Source of the DNA: Arthrobacter agilis
GTDB lineage: Bacteria > Actinomycetota > Actinomycetes > Actinomycetales > Micrococcaceae
Reading direction: 5' to 3'
Length of the DNA: 64,000 bases
Assembly: GCF_002157505.1 (NCBI RefSeq)
Contig: NZ_NFSC01000031.1
Location: forward strand, 186,001 to 250,000
The notes below the pieces were generated by a model. That model was given only the letters and a program-made list of their open reading frames with translations, ran no database searches and had not been told where the DNA came from. The translations under genes and the position numbers were made by a program. Shown one piece after another: positions 27,311 to 36,667 of the stretch (position 1 is its first letter; each line of letters opens with the position of its first letter).

Positions 27311-28546
27311 ATGCCACGCAAAGTCGTCATCACCGGACTCGGTGCAACCACCCCCATCGGCGGGGACGTCCCCACCATGTGGGCCAACTCCCTCAAGGGA
27401 GTCTCGGGCGCACGGACCATCGAAGCCGACTGGGTGCAGGAGTTCGAACTGCCGGTGACCTTCGCCGCCCAGATCGCCACCCCGGCGTCGGAGGTCCTCT
27501 CGCGGGTCGAAGCCAAGCGCATGGACCCGTCGACGCAGTTCGCCGTCGTCGCCTCCCGTGAGGCCTGGCGCGACTCCGGCATCGAGGAGGTCGACAAGGA
27601 CCGCCTTGCAGTCGCTTTCGCCACGGGCATCGGCGGCGTATGGACCCTGCTGGACGCCTGGGACACGCTGCGTGAAAAAGGCCCCCGCCGCGTCCTCCCC
27701 ATGACCGTCCCCATGCTGATGCCCAACGGACCCGCGGCGGCCGTGAGCCTCGACCTCGGTGCGCGCGCCGGCGCACACACTCCGGTGTCCGCCTGCGCCT
27801 CCGGAACCGAAGCCCTGCACCAGGGCCTCGAACTGATTCGGTCCGGCAAGGCGGACGTGGTGGTGTGCGGCGGCGCCGAAGCCGCCATCCACCCGATGCC
27901 CATCGCAGCCTTCGCCGCGATGCAGGCGCTGTCCCGGCGGAACGACGAGCCGGAGCTCGCCTCACGTCCCTACGACACCGGCCGGGACGGCTTCGTCATG
28001 GGTGAAGGTGCCGGCGCCCTGGTCATCGAGGCCGAGGAGCATGCCCTCGCCCGCGGCGCGCGCATCTATGCAGAGCTGGCAGGCACCGCCGTCACGGCCG
28101 ACGCGTACCACATCACCGCACCCGACCCCGAGGGCCTCGGAGCGACACGGGCCCTGAAGGCCGCACTCTTCGATGCGCGGGCCCAGGCGGAGGACGTGGT
28201 CCACGTCAACGCCCACGCGACGTCGACCCCCGTCGGCGACAAGCCCGAGTACACCGCCCTCAAGGCCGCCCTGGGTGCCCGCGTGGACCAGGTCGCGGTC
28301 TCCGCGACGAAGTCACAGACCGGTCACCTCCTCGGCGCGTCCGGCGCCGTCGAGGCCGTGATGACCGTGCTGGCCATCCACGACCGGAAGGCACCGCTCA
28401 CCATCAACCTCGACAACCAGGATCCCGAGATCCCGCTCGACGTCGTGACCTCGCCGAGGGACCTTCCCCAGGGGGACATCGTCGCCCTGAGCAACTCCTT
28501 CGGCTTCGGCGGACACAACGCCGTCATCGTGCTCCGCAACGTCTGA
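27311..28546 (+). CDS. fabF: 3-oxoacyl-ACP synthase II
   Basis: A 411-residue elongating condensing enzyme. The catalytic Cys is C162 in PVSACASGTEA; the two His are in NAHATSTPVGD and SQTGHLLGASG; the closing NSFGFGGHNA matches the family. ATG at 27311 (MPRKVVITGLG) is chosen over a GTG 6 nt upstream. It is the last gene of the cluster and ends before a strong hairpin. Confidence 0.95.
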   Translation: MPRKVVITGLGATTPIGGDVPTMWANSLKGVSGARTIEADWVQEFELPVTFAAQIATPASEVLSRVEAKRMDPSTQFAVVASREAWRDSGIEEVDKDRLAVAFATGIGGVWTLLDAWDTLREKGPRRVLPMTVPMLMPNGPAAAVSLDLGARAGAHTPVSACASGTEALHQGLELIRSGKADVVVCGGAEAAIHPMPIAAFAAMQALSRRNDEPELASRPYDTGRDGFVMGEGAGALVIEAEEHALARGARIYAELAGTAVTADAYHITAPDPEGLGATRALKAALFDARAQAEDVVHVNAHATSTPVGDKPEYTALKAALGARVDQVAVSATKSQTGHLLGASGAVEAVMTVLAIHDRKAPLTINLDNQDPEIPLDVVTSPRDLPQGDIVALSNSFGFGGHNAVIVLRNV

Positions 28547-28562
28547 GCCCTCCCGGACGAAG

Positions 28563-28596
28563 CGAAAGGCGCCGCCCTTACGGGCGGCGCCTTTCG
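28563..28596. terminator. Terminator between fabF and DUF3145 gene
   Basis: A perfect 15-bp stem (28563-28577 with 28582-28596), loop TTAC, with AAA/TTT at the stem base. It lies between converging genes and can act on both strands. Confidence 0.8.
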
Positions 28597-28654
28597 TGTG
28601 TCAGCGGCTTCCTCGCGGTCGCGCGATCCTGCGGGGTCGAGTACCCGTAGCCCG

Positions 28655-29158
28655 TCAGCCGACCTGGTGGAGCCAGCGCACCGGAGCGCCCTCGGCAGCG
28701 TGGCGGAAAGGCTCCAGCTCCTCGTCCCAGGACTCCCCGAGTGCGAGGGAGAGTTCGTGGTAGACGGCGGCAGGATCGCCTGCGCCTGCCTCGTAGGCGT
28801 AGCGGATGCGGTCCTCTGTCACCATGATGTTGCCGTGGACGTCCGTCGTGGCGTGGAAGATCCCGAGCTCGGGAGTGTGCGACCAGCGGCCGCCGTCGGC
28901 GCCCGGGCTCTGCTCCTCGGTGACCTCGTAGCGGAGGTGCGCCCAGCCGCGCAGCGCGGATGCGAGCTGCGATCCGGAGCCCTGCGGGCCGACCCATGAG
29001 AGCTCGGCGCGCAGCATTCCGGGCGCGGCAGGTTGCGCTGTCCACTCCATGTCGATGCGCTTGTCCAGGACAGAGCCGATAGCCCATTCGACATGAGGGC
29101 ACAACGCAGTAGGGGCTGAGTGCACGTACAAGACACCGCGCGCCATCACAACAGACAT
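28655..29158 (-). CDS. DUF3145 family protein
   Basis: A 167-residue actinobacterial protein of unknown function. The family start MARGVLYVHSAP..LCPHVEWA (residues 5-26) and the ELGIFHATTDVHGNIMVTEDRIRYA block are clear. ATG at 29158 is chosen for the GGAGG 6 nt upstream. It neighbours fabF in Streptomyces too, hinting at a link with fatty-acid metabolism that has not been shown. No cofactor motif or export signal is seen. Confidence 0.87.
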   Translation of the reverse strand: MSVVMARGVLYVHSAPTALCPHVEWAIGSVLDKRIDMEWTAQPAAPGMLRAELSWVGPQGSGSQLASALRGWAHLRYEVTEEQSPGADGGRWSHTPELGIFHATTDVHGNIMVTEDRIRYAYEAGAGDPAAVYHELSLALGESWDEELEPFRHAAEGAPVRWLHQVG

Positions 29159-29399
29159 TCCATCCTCCATAGCTGTAGGTACGTCTTCCCCAACGACCTT
29201 CATATGGCTGATGAAACTGCAACGGATGATGCCAGCGCTTTACGAGACCCACCCGCACATATCATGCAGGTTCCGTAGAACTATTGCTCATTGTGCCCGA
29301 GAAGCGTGAATTTCGCCACTGTAACGACCCGCCTGCAATGCCCGTGCAATTCCCCTGCTGTCCCGGCCTGACCGACAGAGGGCCGTCCGACGCAGACGT

Positions 29400-30332
29400 T
29401 CAGGCCCTGGGGTGGGCCTGCTCGTAGCTGCGGCGGAGACGTTCGACCGACACGTGCGTGTAGAGCTGCGTCGTGGCGAGGCTCGAGTGGCCGAGGATCT
29501 CCTGCACGGCCCTGAGGTCGGCCCCGCCGTCGAGCAGGTGCGTGGCGGCGCTGTGCCGCAACGCGTGCGGTCCCTGGGCGGCGGTGTCCCCGAGGGCGTC
29601 GAGGGCGTCCTTGACCTGGGTGCGGACGGCGCGCTGGTCGATGCGTCCGCCCCTGCGTCCCAGGAACAGGGCCGGTCCGCTCTTCTCCGACACCCACTGC
29701 GGCCGGCCGCGGCCCAGCCAGTCGTCGAGGGCATGGGCCGCGGGGATCCCGTAGGGCACCGTCCGCTCCTTGGACCCTTTGCCGAGGACCACCAGGGTAC
29801 GCCGCTCGGTGTCGACGTCGTCGATGTCGAGGCCGACCAGCTCACCGACCCGGACGCCGGTGCCGTAGAGCAGCTCGATCATGGCGCGCCGCTGGAGGCC
29901 CGACGGGTCCCCCTGCAGCGCCTGCTCGTCGAGGCCCTCGAAGAGGACATCGGCCTGCGGTCGGCTGAGAACGGCGGGCAGGCTGCTGGTCCGCTTGGGC
30001 GCCCGGAGGCGCAGCGCGGGGTTGGCGGGGATCGTCTCCTCACGGACGGCCCAGTCCATGAAGGAGCGCACCGACGCCGCACGCCTTGCGATCGTCGACC
30101 GGGACAGGCCCGCCCCGTCGAGTGCGCCGAGCCAGGACCGGAAGTGGCGGAGCTCCAGCTGGTCCAGTGCCGACACCCCCGACTGTGCAGCATGGGCGAG
30201 GAAGAGCTCGATATCCGTCCGGTAGGCCCGCACGGTATGGGCCGAGCGGTTGCGTTCCCGCGTGAGGTAATCCGCGAACCCTGAAAGGGCTGCATCGAGC
30301 CCGCCCGCAAGCGGAGCACCACCAGATGTCAT
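29400..30332 (-). CDS. xerC: Tyrosine recombinase XerC
   Basis: A 310-residue site-specific recombinase resolving chromosome dimers at dif. The N-terminal SAM-like DNA-binding domain spans about residues 10-95. The catalytic domain shows R in GTGVRVGELVGL, K in GKGSKERTVP, HxxR in HALRHSAATHLL, H in LGHSSLATTQ and Tyr in LYTHV. ATG at 30332 has GGAGG 5-6 nt upstream. Its place after comM-dprA is the conserved actinobacterial arrangement, so it is chromosomal, not a mobile integrase. Confidence 0.94.
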   Translation of the reverse strand: MTSGGAPLAGGLDAALSGFADYLTRERNRSAHTVRAYRTDIELFLAHAAQSGVSALDQLELRHFRSWLGALDGAGLSRSTIARRAASVRSFMDWAVREETIPANPALRLRAPKRTSSLPAVLSRPQADVLFEGLDEQALQGDPSGLQRRAMIELLYGTGVRVGELVGLDIDDVDTERRTLVVLGKGSKERTVPYGIPAAHALDDWLGRGRPQWVSEKSGPALFLGRRGGRIDQRAVRTQVKDALDALGDTAAQGPHALRHSAATHLLDGGADLRAVQEILGHSSLATTQLYTHVSVERLRRSYEQAHPRA

Positions 30333-30369
30333 GTTCGCCTCCTCTCCCAGTATCCATGCCCGGTACTCC

Positions 30370-30966
30370 CTATCCGTCCATGCCGGGCCCGCCGGAGACG
30401 ACTCTTTCCAGATCGAGGAGTGCCCTCTTCGTCTCGGAGCCCGCAGCATACCCGATGACCGCACCGGCGCTGCTGACCACACGGTGGCCCGGGACGATGA
30501 TCGAGACCGGATTGGCCCTGACCGCCGCACCTATCGCCCGGCCCATCCTCGGATTGCCCAGATGCTCCGCGACGTCCCGGTAGCTGCGGCGCTCCCCGTA
30601 CGGGATCTGCCGGAGTGCCGCCCAGACGCTCAGTTGGAACGGCGTGCCGGAGAGGTCGATGGTGGTAGCGAAGTCCCGCATGGAGCCGTCGAAGTAGTCC
30701 TTCAACTCGCTGCATGCCTGGAGGAGTGCAGCCGCCGTCGGCTCGGGCACCGGCGACGCCTGCCCTTCCGGTCCCTGCACGGAGCCCGTGCTGCCAGGAG
30801 TGGCGGCGTGCCCGAGCAGGGCCGGAGCCGGCGGCGGATGGTGCTCCCCGTGGTAGAGACCGACAATGGCCGCTCCTCGGGCGACCACGCGCAGGAGCCC
30901 GAGGGGTGTTGCGATCTCGGCGTGGAACCGCTCGTCCTCGGGGGCAAGCCCCTTGCTACTCGTCAT
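30370..30966 (-). CDS. Alkyltransferase-like (Ogt family) protein lacking the acceptor Cys
   Basis: A 198-residue O6-alkylguanine-DNA alkyltransferase homologue. The C-terminal DNA-binding domain is well conserved: GTPFQLSVWAALRQIPYGERRSY (about 107-129) with the Arg-finger region GRAIGAAVRANP. The active-site motif, PCHRV in working enzymes, is P159-G160-H-R-V; codon 160 is GGC (30487-30489). Without the Cys it cannot self-alkylate. It may act like ATL proteins, which replace Cys with Trp or Ala and flag lesions for excision repair, or be decaying. ATG at 30966 has GGAGG 5 nt upstream. It is inserted between dprA and xerC. Confidence 0.88.
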   Translation of the reverse strand: MTSSKGLAPEDERFHAEIATPLGLLRVVARGAAIVGLYHGEHHPPPAPALLGHAATPGSTGSVQGPEGQASPVPEPTAAALLQACSELKDYFDGSMRDFATTIDLSGTPFQLSVWAALRQIPYGERRSYRDVAEHLGNPRMGRAIGAAVRANPVSIIVPGHRVVSSAGAVIGYAAGSETKRALLDLERVVSGGPGMDG

Positions 30967-31040
30967 GACGTCCTCCCTGTCGTGTCGTCCGTTGCCGTCC
31001 GGCTCTTCGTGTCGTGCCTGCCGGGCGCCTGCCCGGTGGG

Positions 31041-32231
31041 TCAGCCCTTCTGTCGCTGCCAGCCATCGGCCGTCCTCCGAGCCAGACCGGCCAGTTCGAG
31101 GCGTGCGAGGCCGCTGATGACCTCCTTCGTGGAGAGGCCTGCGACGCTCGACAGTTTGTCGACCGATGTCGAGGCACGGACCGGCAGGCCGTCGAGCACC
31201 AGCAGATCGGGAATCGTGAGGCCGTCCTGGTCGCGCGCGGGGGACGCTTCCTCCCTGGCCCGGTCCCCCGATTCGCCGCCCAGCGGACCAGCCAGTTCTG
31301 CCACGTCGGTCGCGTCCGTGACACAGACCGCGGTGCCGTCCCGCAGCAGCCGGTGGCACCCCGCCGAATTGGCCGAGTGGACGGACCCGGGAACGGCACC
31401 CACCGGTCTGCCCAGCCCGCCCGCGTGGTGCGCGGTGTTGAGCGCGCCCGAACGCCAGCGCGCCTCGACGACCACCGTGACTGCACTGAGGGCCGCGATC
31501 AGCCGGTTCCTTTGCAGGAACCTCCATCGGGTCGGGGAGCTGCCGGGCGGGACCTCGGAAATCAGGAGTCCCCGCTCCGCGATGGCACGGAGCAGCTCCT
31601 CGTTGCCTGCCGGATAGTACCGGTCCACGCCAGAGGCCAGAAGGGCGATGGTTGCCGGAGCGTCACGATCGTCCGTGGTGGCGAGAGCCGCCCGGTGGGC
31701 TTGGGCGTCGATGCCGTACGCACCGCCCGAAACGACCGTGAAGCCGCGGGTCGTGAGACCGGACGCCAGCTCGGCCGTCACGGAGGAGCCGTAGGTGGTG
31801 CTGTCGCGGGAGCCCACGAGAGCCGCCAGCCGCTCGATCCCGGGGACCTGGTGCCGGCCCCGCACCCAAAGGCACAGCGGAGCGGAGACCTGCAGGTCGT
31901 CCAGCGCTTCCGGCCACTCCTCGGATTCAGGAACGACCAGTCGTCCACCCAACCGCGCAAGCGTCGCCAGGTCCCGCTCGGGAGCGAGGTCGCCGAGGCG
32001 CGGAGCCCAGCGGGCCAGTCCCTCCTCGAGGAGGTTCCGGCGTTCCCCGATGTCCAGTGCTTCGCACAGGTGCCGGGTCAGCTCCTGACCCACGCCGATC
32101 TCCCTGCGGGCGACGCGCAGGGCATCGACCGGACCGACGATCGAGACCAGCCCCAGGCCGACGGTGTCGGAGGGTTCGAACAGCCTCGACAGTGCTGCCC
32201 TGGCCAGACTGCTGCTCGAGGACCCACTCAT
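31041..32231 (-). CDS. dprA: DNA-processing protein DprA
   Basis: A 396-residue Rossmann-fold protein that loads RecA on incoming single-stranded DNA in transformation. Key segments are ALVGSRDSTTYG, VSGGAYGIDAQAHRAAL (about residues 220-236), LLASGVDRYYPAGN and RFLQRNRLIAALS. A C-terminal winged-helix domain (LTIPDLLVLDGLPV..GLSTKEVISGLARLELAGLARR) follows. The ATG at 32231 overlaps the comM stop by 4 nt (ATGA). A long upstream in-frame reading is a shadow inside comM. Confidence 0.93.
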   Translation of the reverse strand: MSGSSSSSLARAALSRLFEPSDTVGLGLVSIVGPVDALRVARREIGVGQELTRHLCEALDIGERRNLLEEGLARWAPRLGDLAPERDLATLARLGGRLVVPESEEWPEALDDLQVSAPLCLWVRGRHQVPGIERLAALVGSRDSTTYGSSVTAELASGLTTRGFTVVSGGAYGIDAQAHRAALATTDDRDAPATIALLASGVDRYYPAGNEELLRAIAERGLLISEVPPGSSPTRWRFLQRNRLIAALSAVTVVVEARWRSGALNTAHHAGGLGRPVGAVPGSVHSANSAGCHRLLRDGTAVCVTDATDVAELAGPLGGESGDRAREEASPARDQDGLTIPDLLVLDGLPVRASTSVDKLSSVAGLSTKEVISGLARLELAGLARRTADGWQRQKG

Positions 32232-33763
32232 GCTGCGCGCTCCTGCAACCGGAAGCCGAGGGCCGTCACCACGTCGTCCCCATCCGGCCGCGCACGACCT
32301 GCGAGATCGGACACGGTCCAGGCGACGCGCAGGACCCTGTCCCAGCCACGCGCGCTGACCAGGTTCCTGTCCAGGGCCCTGTCCAGGGATGCAGTCACCG
32401 CCCGCGGCAGTGCGAGCTCGCCCCGGAGGATCCGGCCCTGCACCTCCGCATTCGTCGCGTAGTTCCATGGGCGCAACCTCTCCCGCTGGGCGCTCCGAGC
32501 CGCAGCGACCCGCTCGGCGACGCGGGCGGATGTTTCAGCTGACCCGCCCGCGGCGTAGTCGGCAAGACTGACCCGCTGTACCGCGAGCTGCAGGTCGACG
32601 CGATCCAGCAGCGGTCCCGAGAGACGGTTGAAGTACCGCCGGCGCTGCTGGGCCGTGCACATGCAGTCGATGCCCTTGCCGTTGGCGAGCCCGCACGGAC
32701 AGGGGTTGAGCGCGAGGACGAGCTGGAACCTGGCGGGATAGGACGCGGTTCCGGACGCGCGGTGCAGGACGAGGCGGCCGCTCTCCAGCGGTTCACGCAG
32801 GGCCTCCAGGACCCGGCGTTCGTATTCCGGTGCCTCATCGAGGAACAGGATGCCCCGATGCGCCCGTGATGCGGCACCGGGCCTCGGGATACCGCTTCCT
32901 CCCCCGATGATGGCGGCAGGGGTCGCGGTGTGGTGGGGGCTCTCGAAGGGTGGCGTGCGGACCAGTTCGCCGCAGTACCGCTCACCGCTCAGGCTGTGGA
33001 TCGCCGTCACCTCCATCGCGTGGTCGTCCTCGAGCTGAGGCAGGATCCCGGACAGCCGTTCTGCCAGCATCGTCTTCCCAGCCCCGGGTGGCCCGACCAT
33101 GAGGAGGTGGTGCGCACCGGCGGCGGCGATCTCCAGCGCGTACCTCGCCTCGTGCTGGCCTGCGATATCGGACAGGTCCCGTAGCGGCGCCGCCCGGACT
33201 GCCGGGGCCGGCAGCTCCTGCCGCGGCACGGGATCCGGCAGTGTGACCTGGGCGCCGTCTGCCCCGAATGCCAACGCCACCTCTGCGAGCGTCCGGAAGG
33301 ACCGTACGCCGGCGGCAGGGACGAGCGCGGCCTCGGCGGCGTTCTCCTCCGCGACGACGATGCTGGTGTGCCCTGCCTGTACGGCGGCCATGACGGCGGG
33401 CAGGACGCCGTGGACGGGCCGGAGCTGCCCGTCCAGACCCAGTTCGGCGAGAAAGACCGTGGACCCACAGCCCCGGACGTCTCCTGCAGCGGCCAGTGCC
33501 GACATGACGATCGCGAGGTCGAAGGCCGAACCGCGCTTGGGCAGGGAAGCCGGTATCAGGTTGACCGTGATCTTGCGGCGGCTGAGCGGGACGCCCGCAT
33601 TCCGTGCCGCAGCCCGGATGCGGTCCTTCGCCTCGTTGAGCGAGGCGTCGGGCAGGCCGAGCAGCACGAAGGCCGGCAGGGTCTGCCCGATATCGGCCTC
33701 GACCTCGACGACGTGTCCGTTCATGCCCACCAGCGACACTGCGTACGTCCGCCCCAGCACCAT
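32228..33763 (-). CDS. comM: YifB/ComM family Mg-chelatase-like AAA ATPase
   Basis: A 511-residue AAA+ protein. The N-terminal Lon-S5-like ChlI domain (about 20-145, LPAFVLLGLPDASLNEAKDRIRAA) leads to an AAA+ core with Walker A GPPGAGKT (about 219-226) and Walker B GILFLDEAPEY. The Mg_chelatase_C domain ends the protein. A C-rich finger NPCPCGLANGKGIDCMC is typical. ComM promotes branch migration in transformation in other bacteria. It starts at the yraN stop (1-nt overlap) and overlaps dprA by 4 nt. Confidence 0.93.
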   Translation of the reverse strand: MVLGRTYAVSLVGMNGHVVEVEADIGQTLPAFVLLGLPDASLNEAKDRIRAAARNAGVPLSRRKITVNLIPASLPKRGSAFDLAIVMSALAAAGDVRGCGSTVFLAELGLDGQLRPVHGVLPAVMAAVQAGHTSIVVAEENAAEAALVPAAGVRSFRTLAEVALAFGADGAQVTLPDPVPRQELPAPAVRAAPLRDLSDIAGQHEARYALEIAAAGAHHLLMVGPPGAGKTMLAERLSGILPQLEDDHAMEVTAIHSLSGERYCGELVRTPPFESPHHTATPAAIIGGGSGIPRPGAASRAHRGILFLDEAPEYERRVLEALREPLESGRLVLHRASGTASYPARFQLVLALNPCPCGLANGKGIDCMCTAQQRRRYFNRLSGPLLDRVDLQLAVQRVSLADYAAGGSAETSARVAERVAAARSAQRERLRPWNYATNAEVQGRILRGELALPRAVTASLDRALDRNLVSARGWDRVLRVAWTVSDLAGRARPDGDDVVTALGFRLQERAA

Positions 33764-34119
33764 CAGATCACCGCCCGTACGTGCTCGATACGGGGTGCTC
33801 CGGAACCGTCGTCAAGTACCCCCACGGCGTCGATGCGGAATCCGCTGAACCGCAGGTTGTGCGCGCGGGCCCACGTGGAGGCGAGCCTGTACAGCCTCTC
33901 CAGCTTGCTCGCCGTGATCGCCTCCAGCGGCTGCCCGAAGTCGTCCGAGCTCCGCGTCTTCACCTCGACGATCACCAGCGTCGATCCGTCGACCGCGACG
34001 AGGTCGATCTCTCCCACCGGGCACCGCCAATTACGGTCCACGATCCTCAGGCCCGCCTGCTCAAGGAAGACCGCCGCCGTTGCCTCCCCGCGTCGCCCGA
34101 GCTGATCCTTTGCCGCCAT
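33763..34119 (-). CDS. YraN family endonuclease-like protein (UPF0102)
   Basis: A 118-residue small protein with the restriction-endonuclease-like core GRRGEATAAVFLEQAG, VGEIDLVAVDGSTLVIVEVKTR (about residues 36-57) and a final Lys/Arg helix. ATG at 34119 is chosen for GGAGGAGG 8 nt upstream; a GTG 9 nt earlier would sit on the ribosome site itself. It is the first gene of the yraN-comM-dprA competence-like operon. The activity is unproven in most members. Confidence 0.88.
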   Translation of the reverse strand: MAAKDQLGRRGEATAAVFLEQAGLRIVDRNWRCPVGEIDLVAVDGSTLVIVEVKTRSSDDFGQPLEAITASKLERLYRLASTWARAHNLRFSGFRIDAVGVLDDGSGAPRIEHVRAVI

Positions 34120-34360
34120 GGCTTCCACCTCCTCCCCCAGCCTCGGGGAAGCAGCGAACGCACACTGCGGTGCGAGGGGCTATGTGGACAACAGGGCTCC
34201 CGACGCATGCCGATCGGAACCCGTCCGTCCCGGTGCCGGGAGGCCCCAACGCCCGGGGCCAGGGAGAAAGCGGTGGCACAGGCTCCCCACCCCTCGTACC
34301 GTGGACGGAAGAAGCGACGACGTCGACCCGACGTCGGCCGGATGGAGAACGGAGGACACC

Positions 34361-34660
34361 GTGTCAGAATCCAGCGACATCCTGCCAGGCGGATCCGAGG
34401 CGGACCTGCAGGAACAGGGAGCGCCGGCGCGTCCCGGCGGGGGCGCGGACCGCGCCGGGACGGGGACAGGCGGGTCGGAGGCGGACCTGCAGGAACAGGG
34501 GATTCCCGCGGAGTCCGGCGACGACGCCTATGGAGGCGGCATGGCGGGTGAAGGCACGGGCGGATCGGAGGCCGACCGGCTGGAACAGGCAGCAGACGTC
34601 CCGCTGGACGCTGACGACGCCTTCCCCTACGGCGGGACGGACGACGACCCGGCCGTGTGA
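34361..34660 (+). CDS. Small acidic protein with three GGSEAD(L/R)xEQ repeats
   Basis: A 99-residue, Gly/Asp/Glu-rich, probably disordered protein. The motif GGSEADLQEQG occurs at residues 10-20 and 37-47, and a variant GGSEADRLEQA at 67-77, spaced 27 and 30 residues; the DNA repeats are also similar. GTG at 34361 has GGAGG 5 nt upstream. Glu/Ala-rich repeats with short conserved cores can be protein-binding motifs. No family is assigned. It is the only plus-strand gene in this stretch, divergent from yraN and convergent with the DUF2469 gene. Confidence 0.7.
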   Translation: MSESSDILPGGSEADLQEQGAPARPGGGADRAGTGTGGSEADLQEQGIPAESGDDAYGGGMAGEGTGGSEADRLEQAADVPLDADDAFPYGGTDDDPAV

Positions 34661-34668
34661 GGGGCCGG

Positions 34669-34992
34669 TCAGCCCAGGGTGCCGTCCTTCGGCAGGGCGA
34701 TGTCGTCCGACTTCGAGAGCTCCTCGACGTTGACATCCTTGAACGTGATGACACGGACGTTCTTCACGAACCGCGCGGAACGGTACACGTCCCAGACCCA
34801 GGCGTCCTGGAGCGTCAGGTCGAAGTAGACCTCCCCGTCGGCCGAGCGCGCCTGCAGGTCCACGTTGTTGGCCAGGTAGAACCGGCGCTCCGTCTCCACG
34901 ACGTAGCTGAAGAGACCCACGACGTCCCGGTACTCGCGGTAGAGCTGGAGCTCCATGTCGGTTTCGTAGTTTTCAAGATCCTCAGCACTCAT
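34669..34992 (-). CDS. DUF2469 family protein
   Basis: A 107-residue actinobacterial protein matching Rv2901c: MSAEDLENYETDMELQLYREYRDVV at the start and VYRSARFVKNVRVITFKDVNVEEL near the end. The ATG at 34992 lies 7 nt after the rnhB stop. It is the last gene of the rpsP-to-rnhB run; the function is unknown. Confidence 0.92.
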   Translation of the reverse strand: MSAEDLENYETDMELQLYREYRDVVGLFSYVVETERRFYLANNVDLQARSADGEVYFDLTLQDAWVWDVYRSARFVKNVRVITFKDVNVEELSKSDDIALPKDGTLG

Positions 34993-34999
34993 TCGACAA

Positions 35000-35737
35000 T
35001 CATCCCCCAATTTCCGCGCGTGGCATGTCGGTCCTGTCCTGGCTTCCCAGCCGCCAGGTCTTTCGGTGATACTCGCTGGGCCCCAGGGCGTCGATGGCTG
35101 CACGGTGCCCCTCGGTGGCGTACCCCTTGTTCCCGTCCCAGCCGAACGCGGGGTGGTCGGCGGCCAGGGAGACCATCAGGGCGTCGCGCTCGACCTTGGC
35201 CAGGACGCTGGCCGCCGCGACGCTCACGCACTTCAGATCGGCCTTGATCCGGGTGTGCACGGGAGCCGTGCAGCCGACGGCGGGGGGCGCAGGGCCCTCG
35301 CCGCCGTCGAACAGGACGCCCTGGGACCGGGCGGAGAGCCAGTCGTGGTTGCCGTCGAGGATGACGGCGTCGGGCGTCACGGTGTCGAGGACGGCGGCCC
35401 AGGCACGGCTGCCGGCGGTACGCAGTGCGGCCATCAGCCCCAGCGCGTCGATCTCCGCGGCCGACGCGTGGCCCACGGCGGAGGCCACGGACCAGCGCCG
35501 GATGCGCGGCACGAGTGCCTGGCGCTCGGCCGGCAGGAGGAGCTTGCTGTCGCGGACGCCCCGCAGGGCGGGAGCCGCATCGAGGTCGACGACGACGACG
35601 CCGACCGAGACGGGCCCGGCCAGCGCTCCCCTGCCCACCTCGTCGCACCCGGCGATGTAGCGGTGGCCGTCCACGGCGAAGGACTTCTCGAAACTCAGGG
35701 TGGGAGCGGAGGAGCGTTTCTTGCGCAGGGGCGTCAT
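35000..35737 (-). CDS. rnhB: Ribonuclease HII
   Basis: A 245-residue enzyme that nicks RNA-DNA hybrids and removes misincorporated ribonucleotides. The first catalytic block is [14 protein letters not shown] (about residues 29-42); the remaining acids are in VILDGNHDW and [26 protein letters not shown] and PSEYHRKTW close the fold. Its start overlaps the lepB stop by 4 nt, so translation is coupled. A second, unrelated RNase H gene lies at 9421-10368. Confidence 0.95.
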   Translation of the reverse strand: MTPLRKKRSSAPTLSFEKSFAVDGHRYIAGCDEVGRGALAGPVSVGVVVVDLDAAPALRGVRDSKLLLPAERQALVPRIRRWSVASAVGHASAAEIDALGLMAALRTAGSRAWAAVLDTVTPDAVILDGNHDWLSARSQGVLFDGGEGPAPPAVGCTAPVHTRIKADLKCVSVAAASVLAKVERDALMVSLAADHPAFGWDGNKGYATEGHRAAIDALGPSEYHRKTWRLGSQDRTDMPRAEIGG

Positions 35738-36576
35738 GGTCCGGTAGGAGTGGGTTGCGCTGAGGGCTCGGGAGCGGGGATGCCGTCGAACACGTCCGGG
35801 TGGTTGCCGAGGAAGCCGATGCGGTCCAGCGGCCAGGCGATGACGGCGGCCCTGCCCTCGATGTCCTCGATGTCGACGAAGCCCTCACCCTCCTTGTCGC
35901 GGTTGGCCCGGGAGTCGGCGGACGCGTTGCGGTGGTCGCCCATGACCCACACCTTGCCCTCGGGCACGACGACGTCGAACGGGAGGTCCGAAGGATTGGC
36001 GCCGGGGAAGAGGTAGGGCTCGTCCAGGGGCTCCCCGTTGACGGTGATGCGGCCCTGGGCATCGCAGCAGATGACGTGGTCGCCGGGGAGTCCGATGACG
36101 CGCTTCACGAGGTGCTGCTGCGACTCGTCGGGGGCAAGCCCGACGAAGATGAGCGCTTCCTTGAACCAGCTTACGCTGGACTCCGCCTGCGGCGGGAGCC
36201 AGTCCTTGGTGTCCCGGAAGACGACGATGTCCCCGTGCTGGAGGTCGAAGGGCTGCGGCACGAGCTGGTTCACGAAGATCCGGTCGTCGATCTCGAGGGT
36301 CTCCTCCATGGAGCCGGAGGGGATGAAGAACGCGCGGAACAGGAAGGTCTTGATGAGGAAGGACAGCACCAGCGCGATCACGACGATCGTCCCGATCTCC
36401 TTTAGCCACGCCCCGAAGCCCCGGTCGGCGTCCTTCGCGTCCCGCTTCGGGTCCCGCTTCCGGTCCCGCATCCCGTCGGCGGCGGGATCATCCGCGGCGC
36501 CGGCCGCGGCGTCGGGATCGAACGAGTGTGCTGCGGGTGCCCCCGCGGCCGACTTCCTGCGGAAGCTCCGTGCCAT
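35734..36576 (-). CDS. lepB: Signal peptidase I (first copy, long N-terminus)
   Basis: A 280-residue membrane protease removing Sec/Tat signal peptides. A charged cytoplasmic N-terminus of about 60 residues ([16 protein letters not shown]) precedes one transmembrane helix, [20 protein letters not shown]. The Ser nucleophile is in [10 protein letters not shown] and the general-base Lys in [21 protein letters not shown] closes the catalytic core. ATG at 36576 follows AGAGGAAACC. It is paired with another lepB directly upstream. Confidence 0.92.
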   Translation of the reverse strand: MARSFRRKSAAGAPAAHSFDPDAAAGAADDPAADGMRDRKRDPKRDAKDADRGFGAWLKEIGTIVVIALVLSFLIKTFLFRAFFIPSGSMEETLEIDDRIFVNQLVPQPFDLQHGDIVVFRDTKDWLPPQAESSVSWFKEALIFVGLAPDESQQHLVKRVIGLPGDHVICCDAQGRITVNGEPLDEPYLFPGANPSDLPFDVVVPEGKVWVMGDHRNASADSRANRDKEGEGFVDIEDIEGRAAVIAWPLDRIGFLGNHPDVFDGIPAPEPSAQPTPTGP

Positions 36577-36667
36577 GTGCTGGTTTCCTCTGTGGTCGTG
36601 GTACCCGGCGGCCACCCACCGAGGGGAGTCCTGCTGGTGCGGCGTCCGCGCCGCGAGGCCGGTCGGT

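Noticed and set aside
29400-30332. XerC as evidence for an integrated element
   Set aside because: It sits in the conserved dprA-xerC region and has the length and motifs of chromosomal XerC. No attachment-site repeats or phage genes are nearby.
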